Shown here in pieces: positions 16,697 through 24,863 of a DNA stretch of 64,000 nucleotides. How positions within the stretch are numbered: position 1 is the first letter of the stretch; each line of letters starts with the position of its first letter. The notes under the pieces were generated by a model. The model was given only the letters and a program-made list of their open reading frames with translations. It had not been told where the DNA came from and did not search any database. Both the position numbers and the translations under genes were made by a program. Source of the stretch: JAJPHI01 sp035541875 (GTDB lineage Bacteria; Desulfobacterota; Binatia; Binatales; Binataceae); NCBI GenBank assembly GCA_035541875.1, contig DATKML010000051.1, forward strand, positions 62,001 to 126,000, read 5' to 3'.

Positions 16697-17029
16697 ATGC
16701 GCACCGTAATTCTGTTGCTTATCTCCAATACCTTCATGACCTTCGCCTGGTACGGACATCTGAAGCATCCGTCCATCTCGATGGTGCAGGCTATCGTCAT
16801 CAGCTGGCTTATCGCGTTTGGCGAGTACTGCTTTCAGGTGCCCGCGAACCGAATCGGCTATGGCGAGTTCACCGGGTATCAGCTCAAGATTATTCAGGAA
16901 TGCATCACCCTGACGGTCTTCGTCGTATTCGCCTACCTCTATCTTGGCGAGCCGATCCGTTGGAATTACGCCCTTTCGCTGGGGTGCATCATGGGAGCGG
17001 TCCTGTTCGCCTTTTGGGGACGAATCTAA
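16697..17029 (+). CDS. DUF486 / DMT-family small membrane protein
   Basis: 110 aa with four predicted transmembrane helices. MRTVILLLISNTFMTFAWYG is the first. Characteristic motifs are AWYGHLKH, IAFGEYCFQVPANRIGY and YLGEPIRWNYALSLGCI. These match the DUF486 family, distantly related to drug/metabolite transporters. No substrate is known. Such proteins are about 110-120 aa, so this is full length. It is convergent with the PMT gene at 17055 (25 nt between stops). It is not adjacent to the Arn genes, so I do not assign it the ArnE/ArnF flippase role. Confidence 0.88.
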   Translation: MRTVILLLISNTFMTFAWYGHLKHPSISMVQAIVISWLIAFGEYCFQVPANRIGYGEFTGYQLKIIQECITLTVFVVFAYLYLGEPIRWNYALSLGCIMGAVLFAFWGRI

Positions 17030-17054
17030 GGCGAATCGACGCCGAGGACCATGT

Positions 17055-18836
17055 TCAATTGGCCTTACTCGAATCGCCCTTCGGCTCGTCGGGAGATTGA
17101 GCGGCACCGATTGCATAGAGCGCGGGCGGACCACCGCCGCCGAGCAGATGAGATTGCAGCACCAGATGGATACTCCGACGGACCGGCGGAGCGAGTCGAT
17201 TCAATTCGCGCGGACGCGCAACTAAATAAACCTGCTGGTTCGCCTGCGCGCCGTGTTGGGCTATCGCTCCCGGCAATGGAGGCGCATCGGGGCCGTAGTA
17301 CCAGGCGAATTCAGGATCGAAATACGCTACGTAAACCGGCGATCCTGCGGCCAAGGCTCTGACTTGTGCGGCAAAGGCGACCTGACTGCGTGAGTAGGTC
17401 TCGATCGGTCGAACGACGCCATTCCATATCACCGAACCGGCGACACAAAGCGCCGCCAAGCCAGCCCCTATTCGAGCCGCATTATTCCTCCGGTAGCCGG
17501 TGAACGCGACGTAACACGCAACCACAAGGGCAACCTCGAACACGATGAATGGCAAATTCTGCCGCGCCAACCCATCGACGACGATCGACGCGTAAGACGC
17601 ATCGCTCGATTGGAGCTGAGCACTGAGAGACCCTAGCGTCAGCAACCCGTTGCCAATGGCGGTAACACCGATCGTCGCTACGAAGACGAGAGCAAGAATC
17701 GCAAGGCAGGTAATATCGCGAACTTTTGCTGCGCTTGCGCGGCCTTCGGTCCTAACTTCAGTAAATAGTCCGGCAAAGAGAGTCGCCAGCGGAGGAAGCG
17801 CCGGAAGGATATAGTCGTCGCGCTTAGCGCTCGCTGCAGAAAAAAAGATCAGCACCGCCAAAACCATCGCGAGCTGAAAAAAGAGCGGACGCCGCGCCGA
17901 CGGAACAAACTCATCATGCGCGAAGGCGATTCCGATCGCCGGCAGCAGCAGCGTCAGCGGCAATGCTCCGCTGAGTAATCGCACCAGGATGTAATATACG
18001 GGTCGCGCCGCCTCTCCTGTCCCACCCATGCTCGCAGGCATAAAGTGGCCGAAGTTCTCGTCGATAAAGACCCCGGAAAGATCATGCGCGCGGCCGGCAA
18101 GGAAAGCCGGGATATACCATCCCGCAGCGATAACGATCGCGATCGCGAAGATCATCCAGGGCCATCCCCGAGTCAGCAGTATGAACGGATTGCGCCGTAG
18201 CATCAGCAGATAGATCGCGGCCGCGAACCCAAACAGCACGATAACGATCGGTCCCTTGGTCAGTACGCCGAGACCGAGCAAGAGCCCCGCCGTGACGATC
18301 CGCGAGCGAGCCACCCGGGTCTCATCCAACGCCGGATGGATAAGGTAATAGACGGCGATCAGGAAAGCCGACATCAGCATATCGGTGAGCGCTGTCGTCG
18401 CGCGCGAGGCGAAGGCATAGCTGCCGATGAGAAAGAAGAAGGCGAGCCATCCCGACGCCGTTCCAAGCATCGCCGCTGTCCATTCGAGTACGACCGTCGC
18501 GAGTGCGGCCCCGGCAATCAGCGAGACCACGCGCGCTCGCGTTTCGTCCACGTATCCGCCGGTAGCTTCGGAGATACCCGCGGCCATCCAGTAAAAGAGC
18601 GGCGGTTTACGATCGACGAGACCGTAATAGTCGAGGGGCAGTAGCCAGCGCCCGTTGTGCACGATATCGACGATCCACTGGGCCGATTGCGGCTCAGCAT
18701 CTTTCACGAAGGGTGTAGCGATACCTTGCCCCAGAAGGATGAAGGCAAGGATGAGAGCCGCAACTGGTCGTAGTATCCGGTTGGCTTGCCCTGCAGCTTT
18801 GTAAGGCGTCGGCTTGTTCGGTGGTTGATTTGACAC
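17055..18836 (-). CDS. PMT-family (GT39/GT83-like) membrane glycosyltransferase
   Basis: 593 aa integral membrane protein with about 11-13 hydrophobic helices. It belongs to the ArnT/protein O-mannosyltransferase superfamily, which uses polyprenyl-phosphate sugars on the periplasmic side. The first periplasmic loop holds FVKDAEPQSAQWIVDIVHNG, then DRKPPLFYWMAAG, with the acidic metal site in KDAEP and the KPP motif. The C-terminal soluble part (PVYVAYFDPEFAWYYGPDAP) is short. It is less canonical than the paralogue at 41891, where the motif is EPDEGRYA. The acceptor could be lipid A, a glycan or a protein. It is not next to other surface-glycan genes. Confidence 0.87.
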   Translation of the reverse strand: MSNQPPNKPTPYKAAGQANRILRPVAALILAFILLGQGIATPFVKDAEPQSAQWIVDIVHNGRWLLPLDYYGLVDRKPPLFYWMAAGISEATGGYVDETRARVVSLIAGAALATVVLEWTAAMLGTASGWLAFFFLIGSYAFASRATTALTDMLMSAFLIAVYYLIHPALDETRVARSRIVTAGLLLGLGVLTKGPIVIVLFGFAAAIYLLMLRRNPFILLTRGWPWMIFAIAIVIAAGWYIPAFLAGRAHDLSGVFIDENFGHFMPASMGGTGEAARPVYYILVRLLSGALPLTLLLPAIGIAFAHDEFVPSARRPLFFQLAMVLAVLIFFSAASAKRDDYILPALPPLATLFAGLFTEVRTEGRASAAKVRDITCLAILALVFVATIGVTAIGNGLLTLGSLSAQLQSSDASYASIVVDGLARQNLPFIVFEVALVVACYVAFTGYRRNNAARIGAGLAALCVAGSVIWNGVVRPIETYSRSQVAFAAQVRALAAGSPVYVAYFDPEFAWYYGPDAPPLPGAIAQHGAQANQQVYLVARPRELNRLAPPVRRSIHLVLQSHLLGGGGPPALYAIGAAQSPDEPKGDSSKAN

Positions 18837-18897
18837 TTCAGTACGGGCGCAATAGAGCTTCGGTTTCGCTGAAACAGGACTCCACGGAGGACGGCCA

Positions 18898-19647
18898 GTG
18901 GCTCATTTAGCTGGAAAGGTTGCAATTATCACTGGAGCATCGCGCGGCATCGGGCGGGCAATTGCCGAACGTCTCGCTCGCGACGGCGCCGCAGTGGTGG
19001 TCAATTATGCTCGCAGCGCAGAGGAAGCTAAAGCCGTCGTCGCCGCAATCGCAAACGGCGTTGGTAAAGCGATCGCGATCCAAGCCGACATCGGCAGCGT
19101 CCCCGACATACGACGGCTCTTTAAGGGGACCATCGCGCAGCTTGGCCGTATCGATATCGTGGTCAATAACGCGGCGAAGACGGTCTTCAAACCGATCGAA
19201 GCTATCACCGAGGAAGAGTTCGACAGCGTCTTTGCCGTAAATGCGCGCGGACCTCTCTTTGTGCTGCAGGAAGCAGCGCGAGCGCTCGGGCAAGGTGGGC
19301 GCGTCATCAATATCTCGACCAAAGCGGCCCAATTGGGTTTCCCGCTGCTCGGAGCTTACTTGGCGAGCAAGTCGGCTTTAGAGCAGTTCACGATGGTCTT
19401 GGCGAATGAACTGGGGCCCCGCGGCATCACAGTGAATACGGTCAGCGCGGGTGTGACCGAGACCAAGATGCTCGAGGAGCTATGGGGACATTTCCCGCCG
19501 GAGTTGAAGCAGGTCAGCATCATGCGTACTGCTCTGGGTCGACTCGGTCAGCCGGACGAAATCGCCGACGTCGTCGCGTTCCTGGCCAGCGAGGACGCTC
19601 GATGGATCACCGGTCAGAATATCGTTGCGGACGGAGGATTCCGGTAG
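18898..19647 (+). CDS. SDR-family oxidoreductase (FabG-like)
   Basis: 249 aa, GTG start at 18898 with CGGAGGA upstream. The cofactor loop TGASRGIG is at 12-19. VVNYAR after the second strand lacks an acidic residue and favours NADP(H). NNAA at 90-93 replaces NNAG. The catalytic residues are Ser140, Tyr154 and Lys158 (NISTKAAQ, AYLASKSA). It ends GQNIVADGGFR. It resembles 3-oxoacyl-ACP reductases and the SDRs often annotated as glucose or 3-oxoacyl reductases; substrate unknown. It stands alone on the plus strand, divergent from the PMT gene with 61 nt between starts. Confidence 0.9.
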   Translation: MAHLAGKVAIITGASRGIGRAIAERLARDGAAVVVNYARSAEEAKAVVAAIANGVGKAIAIQADIGSVPDIRRLFKGTIAQLGRIDIVVNNAAKTVFKPIEAITEEEFDSVFAVNARGPLFVLQEAARALGQGGRVINISTKAAQLGFPLLGAYLASKSALEQFTMVLANELGPRGITVNTVSAGVTETKMLEELWGHFPPELKQVSIMRTALGRLGQPDEIADVVAFLASEDARWITGQNIVADGGFR

Positions 19648-19756
19648 AGCGGCAACTTGCTTCAGTTACGACTGTTCAAGCAGGCTCTCACTTCTATCGC
19701 GCCGTTGTGACCTTCTTCGCAGTGAAGCGCGATAAGAGGTTTACCGTATAGCCGAT

Positions 19757-19996
19757 ATGCCACCTGAGCGTGAACAAGCCGAGCTCGTTACTATCTACAC
19801 AAATCTTGATGTGATGTTGTTACATATAGCGAGAGATCTTCTCCGTGATGGGGGAATTGAGGCCTATATCTTTGACGCAGAAACCTCCAGAATCCTTGGA
19901 ATGTACGGGCGTGCAGCAGTTCCACCGCGTCTCATGGTATTCGCAGATCGCGTAGAAAGTGCTCGCGAGATATTGAGCGCACAGGGGTTCAACTAA
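19757..19996 (+). CDS. DUF2007 domain protein
   Basis: 79 aa. The core ELVTIYTNLDVMLLHIARDL, then GIEAYIFDAET and PPRLMVFADRVESAREILS, matches the DUF2007 (putative signal-transducing) fold. In that family one short beta-alpha-beta unit resembles the PII-like or ACT layout, often with an x-V/L-x-D/A-D-x-x-A-R-x-I ending. It probably acts by binding a small ligand or a partner, but no member's function is settled. It is convergent with the asparaginase gene, with three bases between the stops. No predicted export signal. Confidence 0.8.
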   Translation: MPPEREQAELVTIYTNLDVMLLHIARDLLRDGGIEAYIFDAETSRILGMYGRAAVPPRLMVFADRVESAREILSAQGFN

Positions 19997-19999
19997 CAG

Positions 20000-20950
20000 C
20001 TATCTGACAAGCGAGGGAACGACGAGATGGCGCGAGCCGCTATTGAGATCGAACGTCGCTATCTCCATCGCGTCGGCGTTATGGGCAAAGCCGAAGCGGC
20101 CGCGCTTATCGACCGCGATGACGCCCGCTTCCGACCCGGTTACGGTCCACAACTCTTGAATCGCAAGCATGGAGGCCTCTTGGGCGGATTTCCGCCCGAG
20201 ACCTGCGACGGTCTTACGACAGAGCGCCGTCTTGATAATCGCCTCGCCCTCGCCGGTCGCCGAGGCCGCACCCCTGACATCAACGAATAATCCAGCGCCG
20301 AGAATCGGCGAGTCGCCAATTCGTCCAGGCAGCTTGCGTGCAGTTCCACCGGTTGAGGTTGCTGCCGCCAGATTTCCGTGCGCATCGACAGCGGCTGCGC
20401 CGACTGTGCCGTGCCGATCAACTGTCGAAGCCTTCTTGCCGCCTTGGGTTCCTGCCAGCCAACGTTCATGCGCCCGCGGCGAAATCAAAACATCGGGCCG
20501 GCAGAGCTTGATTCCAATTGATCGCGCAAGGCGCTCGGCCCCCGCTCCTCCCATCAGGACATGCGGCGTGCGTTCCATCACGGCGCGCGCCAGCATGATC
20601 GGGTTTCGAACGCGACGCACCAGCACCACACCGCCCGTTGATACGGTTGTGGCACGGCGTTGAGTTTTGTCGGTGACAACTTCCATCGATGCGACGGCCG
20701 CATCCATCTCGACCTGCCCTTCGGTGGTAAGGAAGGAGCCGTAGCCAGCGTTGAAGAGCGGATCATCTTCAAGCACCACGACCGCAGCGACGACCGCAGC
20801 GAGAGCCGAGCCGCCATCACGCAGGATTCGCGCGCCCGCCTCGACTGCCGCGAGCAAGCCCCGGCGTCGCCCTGGTCGTTCAAACTGCGGCGCACGCCCA
20901 CCGGCGCCACCGTGAACAATCAACGCTGGATTAATCGTTCGCGACGGCAT
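20000..20950 (-). CDS. Isoaspartyl peptidase/L-asparaginase, Ntn-hydrolase type
   Basis: 316 aa from the ATG at 20950, which overlaps the upstream methyltransferase stop as TGATG; the longer open frame to 21175 is only read-through of that gene. The start MPSRTINPALIVHGGAGG is the class 2 asparaginase opening. The precursor is cut before Thr182 in RHGTVGAAAVDAHG, which becomes the N-terminal nucleophile of the beta subunit. LAAATSTGG and GRIGDSPILGAG are the other signature segments. The enzyme hydrolyses isoaspartyl dipeptides and asparagine in the cytoplasm. One-base coupling with the upstream methyltransferase suggests joint translation. Confidence 0.93.
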   Translation of the reverse strand: MPSRTINPALIVHGGAGGRAPQFERPGRRRGLLAAVEAGARILRDGGSALAAVVAAVVVLEDDPLFNAGYGSFLTTEGQVEMDAAVASMEVVTDKTQRRATTVSTGGVVLVRRVRNPIMLARAVMERTPHVLMGGAGAERLARSIGIKLCRPDVLISPRAHERWLAGTQGGKKASTVDRHGTVGAAAVDAHGNLAAATSTGGTARKLPGRIGDSPILGAGLFVDVRGAASATGEGEAIIKTALCRKTVAGLGRKSAQEASMLAIQELWTVTGSEAGVIAVDKRGRFGFAHNADAMEIATFDLNSGSRHLVVPSLVR

Positions 20951-21750
20951 CAAGCTTCGGGTCGCTGGGCCCAAAGGAAGAGACGCCGGAAGTTGAAGAT
21001 CAGTTCGCCCAAAGTTCCATACGCCTGCTCGAGGCGTCGGGTGAACTCGGTCGTGAACTCGGCGTGCCGCGCGGCCGGGATACGATCGAAAAACGGGCGC
21101 ATCGCGGTGGCACGGCAAAACTCGACGACCGCGGCCGGATTTTCCATCGGATGGTGAAAAATCTCGTAGTAACAATCGACGTCTGTGAAACCGATAGCGG
21201 TCAGCATCGCGGCGTACTCTTCAGGCGCTCCCACTTGATGAGACGGCGTCTTCAAATCGCCGATCAGGTCCCGCCAGCGCGAGTCAGTCGCGAGCGCGCC
21301 GAGCGTCGCTTGCGCGATCTCCTGATGGTTCGATGGCATCTGGACAACCATCCTTCCGCCCGGAGCTAGCGTGGTGAACCATCGCGTGAGAACGCTCCGA
21401 TGGTCCCTGGCCCATTGCAACGCGGCATTCGAAAAAACGAGCGAGTAACGTCGCTTTTCAACGGGCGCCTCGAAATTCCGCTCAACGAAACTAATCCGCT
21501 CTTGAAGTTCCGGTGGAAGCGATGCGTGCAGTTCGTGCGCCTTGGCGATCATCGCCGGGGAAGAATCGACCCCGATCGCGTGTCCCGCTTCGGTCCGTCG
21601 CGCCAGTTCGATCGTGTTCTCGCCGGTGCCACAGCCGAAATCTATAATTCGGTCATCAGGCCGAAGCGGCAGGCGCGCGAGGATATGCTCAAACGGTTCG
21701 GCGCGATATTTGGCAAAACGACGGTAGAGTTCCGGATCCCAATCGGCCAT
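20950..21750 (-). CDS. tam: Trans-aconitate 2-methyltransferase-like SAM methyltransferase
   Basis: 266 aa class I methyltransferase. MADWDPELYRRFAKYRAEPF is characteristic of Tam, which methylates trans-aconitate, a spontaneous isomer and inhibitor in the citrate cycle. SAM motif I is DFGCGTGENTIELA (37-50). SNAALQWARDH and MPSNHQEIAQATLG follow the Tam pattern. The length equals the usual 255-260 aa plus a short tail. It ends in the start codon of the asparaginase gene and begins 3 nt after der. The Tam assignment rests on these motifs; a related small-acid methyltransferase is possible. Confidence 0.88.
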   Translation of the reverse strand: MADWDPELYRRFAKYRAEPFEHILARLPLRPDDRIIDFGCGTGENTIELARRTEAGHAIGVDSSPAMIAKAHELHASLPPELQERISFVERNFEAPVEKRRYSLVFSNAALQWARDHRSVLTRWFTTLAPGGRMVVQMPSNHQEIAQATLGALATDSRWRDLIGDLKTPSHQVGAPEEYAAMLTAIGFTDVDCYYEIFHHPMENPAAVVEFCRATAMRPFFDRIPAARHAEFTTEFTRRLEQAYGTLGELIFNFRRLFLWAQRPEA

Positions 21751-21753
21751 CCG

Positions 21754-23172
21754 CTACTCCTCGCGCTGAGCCACAATGAAATGTTTGCGCGCGTCGGCCG
21801 CACGGCCCGCCCGACGAAAATCGAAACGGAGCGGTGTACCAACGTCTTCCAGGTTGAGCGCGGCTCGAAAGCGGCTTTCGAGAAAGCGCATGTAATGGGC
21901 CGGGATATCGCGCTCAAGATTGGTAAAGAAAGCCAGCCGCGGCGGCGTGGTCGACACCTGCGTCACATACATCAGCTTAAGCCGCCGACCAGCCACCAAA
22001 GGAGGATCCATCGTCGCCAGCGTGTCGGCGAGTATCTTGTTGAGCGCCGCGGTCTGGAAGCGTGATCGCCATGCTTCGCCCGCGCGAACGGCTGTCGGAA
22101 TTATCTGATCGACGCCATCACCGGTTAGCGCCGAACTAAAGAGAACCGGTGCAAAATCGAGAAACGGATAGCGCTCTCGCAGCGCGCGGACAAAAGTGGG
22201 AACTTTCTTTCCCGATGCCGCCGCCGCGTCCCACTTATTGCAAATGATAACCAGGCCGCGATCGTTGCTCTCAACCAATCGCGCCAGACGCGCATCCTGA
22301 TCGGTAACTCCCTCGGTTGCATCGATCACCAGCGCCAGCACTTCGGCACGCCGTATCGTTTCGATCGCGCGCCCGACCGAGTGTTGCTCCAACTCCCCCT
22401 CGACCTTCGTGGGCCGTCTGATTCCCGCGGTATCGACGAGCAACAGACTCAGGTCGCGATCTTCGAGCCGGATATCGATCGGATCACGTGTGGTGCCCGG
22501 CCGGTCAGCAACGATCGATCGCTCATACCCCGCTAACCGATTAAACAACGAAGACTTTCCGACGTTGGGTCGACCAATAAGCGCGAAGCGCAGATCCGGC
22601 GGCGCTTGCTCCGCCGGTTTTTCACTTTCGGGCAGCAACGCCACTATCGCATCGAGTAGCCCTTCGATTCCGCGGCCATGCGCAGCCGAAATATTAACGA
22701 CCGTCGGTACGCCCAGCGCATAAGCTTCGGCTGCAGCCACGTCCTGACTTGGATTATCGAGCTTGTTGACGGCGACAATCACCGGGCGACCGGTCTGCCG
22801 CACCAGCGTAAGCACCTCGCGATCGCCGGGCGATATTCCAGCGCGCCCATCGACAACCAGAACTACGACAGCCGCCTGCGCGACTGCGCGCAGAGCCTCT
22901 TCCGTCGCACGCTCGGTCTCCGGCTCTGAAGCATAGAGTTCGAGACCGCCGCTGTCCGCCACCATGAAGTCGTGACCGCCATACGACGCATCGCCGAGGT
23001 TCAGATCGCGAGTCGTACCCGCGATCGCGCTGGTGATTGCGCGACCGCGCCGACTGATTCGATTGAAGAGCGTCGACTTCCCGACGTTCGCGCGCCCCGC
23101 CAGCACCACAACCGGCCGCTCGCCAGCCGCGTTTGGCAGTATTTCGGCCGACGCTTTCTTGTTACGTGCCAT
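21754..23172 (-). CDS. der: GTPase Der (EngA), 50S ribosome assembly
   Basis: 472 aa from the ATG at 23172. The longer frame to 23226 would overlap era, whose stop is at 23174, so the ATG is preferred. Two tandem GTPase domains are present: G1 motifs GRANVGKS (26-33) and GRPNVGKS (200-207), G4 motifs NKLD and NKWD. The first DxxG is DSGG and the second DTAG. A C-terminal KH-like domain (LKLMYVTQVSTTPPRLAFFT) follows, the hallmark of Der. The protein acts in late 50S subunit maturation. It sits directly after era, only one nucleotide apart, in an rnc-era-der run. Confidence 0.97.
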   Translation of the reverse strand: MARNKKASAEILPNAAGERPVVVLAGRANVGKSTLFNRISRRGRAITSAIAGTTRDLNLGDASYGGHDFMVADSGGLELYASEPETERATEEALRAVAQAAVVVLVVDGRAGISPGDREVLTLVRQTGRPVIVAVNKLDNPSQDVAAAEAYALGVPTVVNISAAHGRGIEGLLDAIVALLPESEKPAEQAPPDLRFALIGRPNVGKSSLFNRLAGYERSIVADRPGTTRDPIDIRLEDRDLSLLLVDTAGIRRPTKVEGELEQHSVGRAIETIRRAEVLALVIDATEGVTDQDARLARLVESNDRGLVIICNKWDAAAASGKKVPTFVRALRERYPFLDFAPVLFSSALTGDGVDQIIPTAVRAGEAWRSRFQTAALNKILADTLATMDPPLVAGRRLKLMYVTQVSTTPPRLAFFTNLERDIPAHYMRFLESRFRAALNLEDVGTPLRFDFRRAGRAADARKHFIVAQREE

Positions 23173-23173
23173 C

Positions 23174-24085
23174 CTAGAAACCCAACTCTCGCAGCTTGCG
23201 CGGATCCCCGGTCCATCCGGGCTCAACCTTCACCTGCAAACCGAGAAAGATATGCCGCCCAAGCAGCTCTTCGAGTTCCTGGCGCGCCGCCGAACCGATC
23301 GCCTTAAGCTGTCGTCCACCGGCGCCGATTACCATCCCCTTATGTGATTCGCGCGCAACGATAATCAGCGCATTGATTCGGGTCAGCGCTTCCTCATCGA
23401 CAAATTGCTCAACTACCACGGCCGTCGAAAAAGGAATTTCCTGGCGCATCGCTAGGAAAATCTTCTCCCGCACGATCTCCTCAGCCAGCATCCGCTCGGT
23501 CTGGTCGGTGTACTCTTCCTCGGGCATCAGAGGCGGACTCGCCGGGAGCAGGGGTTTGATCACCCGCAGTAGAGCATCGACGTTATCGCCGGTCAGTGCA
23601 CTAATCGGAACTATTTCGGAGGTCGGCATCAGCTGATGCACTCCCTCGATCAACGGGAGTACCCGTTCGCGTGCAACGCGATCAACCTTGTTAATCACGA
23701 TTACTGTGGGCCGACCCAAAGCGCGGACCTCGTCGAGCAGCGCCCGATCTTCTGGATCGAGTTTACGACCCGCCTCGAGAATCAGCGCAATTACTTCACC
23801 CTCAGCGAGGCACCGGCGCGCCGTGTCGATCATCCGACGATTCAGCGGATGGCGCGACTGATGGAAGCCCGGGGTATCGATCAAGATGATCTGTGCATCG
23901 GGCTCACTGCACACTCCCACGATTCGCCGTCGCGTTGTCTGCGGTTTGGGGGTAACAATCGCAATCTTTTGCCCCACCAGACGATTCAGGAGCGTCGATT
24001 TGCCGACGTTGGTACGCCCCGTGAGCGTCAAAAAGCCCGCGCGATGGGTGCCGCCCGGGCTGGCGTCTGTTGCCGTACTACTCAT
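23174..24085 (-). CDS. era: GTPase Era, 16S rRNA/30S maturation
   Basis: 303 aa. The N-terminal GTPase domain has G1 GRTNVGKS (23-30), KPQTTRRRIVG in the switch region, DTPGFHQ (G3) and NKVD (G4). The C-terminal KH domain includes VARESHKGMVIGAGGRQLKAI, the RNA-binding GxxG loop and the typical ending. Era binds the 3' end of 16S rRNA and couples processing to growth. It follows rnc by 7 nt and precedes der by one nucleotide. The rnc-era order is widespread; having der directly after is less common but not rare. Confidence 0.97.
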   Translation of the reverse strand: MSSTATDASPGGTHRAGFLTLTGRTNVGKSTLLNRLVGQKIAIVTPKPQTTRRRIVGVCSEPDAQIILIDTPGFHQSRHPLNRRMIDTARRCLAEGEVIALILEAGRKLDPEDRALLDEVRALGRPTVIVINKVDRVARERVLPLIEGVHQLMPTSEIVPISALTGDNVDALLRVIKPLLPASPPLMPEEEYTDQTERMLAEEIVREKIFLAMRQEIPFSTAVVVEQFVDEEALTRINALIIVARESHKGMVIGAGGRQLKAIGSAARQELEELLGRHIFLGLQVKVEPGWTGDPRKLRELGF

Positions 24086-24092
24086 TCAATAC

Positions 24093-24863
24093 TCACGCCT
24101 GTTCGGCGTTGTTGTTGCTGATCTGTTCGAGCGCTTCGCGGGCTGCAGCCTGTTCGCTTTGCTTCTTGCTCGCGCCCTCGCCGATGCCAAGCTCACGGCC
24201 GCCAATTCGGATTCGCGTGGTGAAGCGCTTGGCGTGATCGGGGCCCTCTGCCCCAATCAATTCATAGACCGGCTGCGACCGGAATTTCCTATAGGATATC
24301 TCTTGCAGCTCGGTTTTGTAATCGCGCTCGACCGCTGAACTGCCGATATCGTCGGCAAACAATCGCTCGACCACTACCTTGGCCGGTGCAAGACCGCCGT
24401 CGGAATAGATCGCACCTATAATAGCTTCGAACGACGCCGCCAGGATCGAGACCTTGGTGCGGCCACCGCTCTTCTCCTCACCCTTGCCCAAACGCAACCG
24501 CGGGCCGACGCCGATCTCTAGCGCCTTGTTCGCCAGTGTCCGGCCATTGACGATCGAGGCGCGGTCTTTGGAAAGCGTGCCCTCTTTCGCGTCAGGCGAA
24601 CGACGCATCAGTAGGTCTGCGATCGCCAGATCAAGCACTGCGTCGCCGAGGAATTCCAGACGCTCGTAATGCGGCTCACCCGTATTGGCAGCGCTCGGAT
24701 GAGTCAGCGCGACGGTGAGCAGATCGCTCTGTTTGAAGCGATAATCGAGCGCCAACTCGAGTTCGTGATCGAGATTCTCAGGCGATTCGGGGCGCGGGCC
24801 TGCCGCTGCTTTCGACCGCAGCCATCCCGACAATCTCCCCCACCAACTCTGCGCGCCCTGCAA
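24093..24863 (-). CDS. rnc: Ribonuclease III
   Basis: Double-stranded RNA endonuclease that processes rRNA precursors. The catalytic signature ERLEFLGDAVLDL is at about 67-79, with the distal acidic residues in the SFEAIIGAIYSDGG segment. A double-stranded RNA-binding domain fills the C-terminus (DYKTELQEISYRKF to the end). The frame from TTG 24863 gives 256 aa and overlaps mtaB by 86 nt. An in-frame TTG at 24755 would give a 220 aa protein starting near MALDYRFKQSDLL and no overlap, closer to the common ~225-230 aa length. I give the long form, but the start is open. Confidence 0.94.
   Translation of the reverse strand: MQGAQSWWGRLSGWLRSKAAAGPRPESPENLDHELELALDYRFKQSDLLTVALTHPSAANTGEPHYERLEFLGDAVLDLAIADLLMRRSPDAKEGTLSKDRASIVNGRTLANKALEIGVGPRLRLGKGEEKSGGRTKVSILAASFEAIIGAIYSDGGLAPAKVVVERLFADDIGSSAVERDYKTELQEISYRKFRSQPVYELIGAEGPDHAKRFTTRIRIGGRELGIGEGASKKQSEQAAAREALEQISNNNAEQA

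Noticed and set aside
20951..21175. N-terminal extension of the asparaginase frame
   Set aside because: This part is out-of-frame reading of the upstream Tam-like methyltransferase. The ATG at 20950 overlapping its stop is the natural start.
23173..23226. Longer Der start at 23226
   Set aside because: It would overlap the end of era. The ATG at 23172 begins right after the era stop and gives the usual Der N-terminus.
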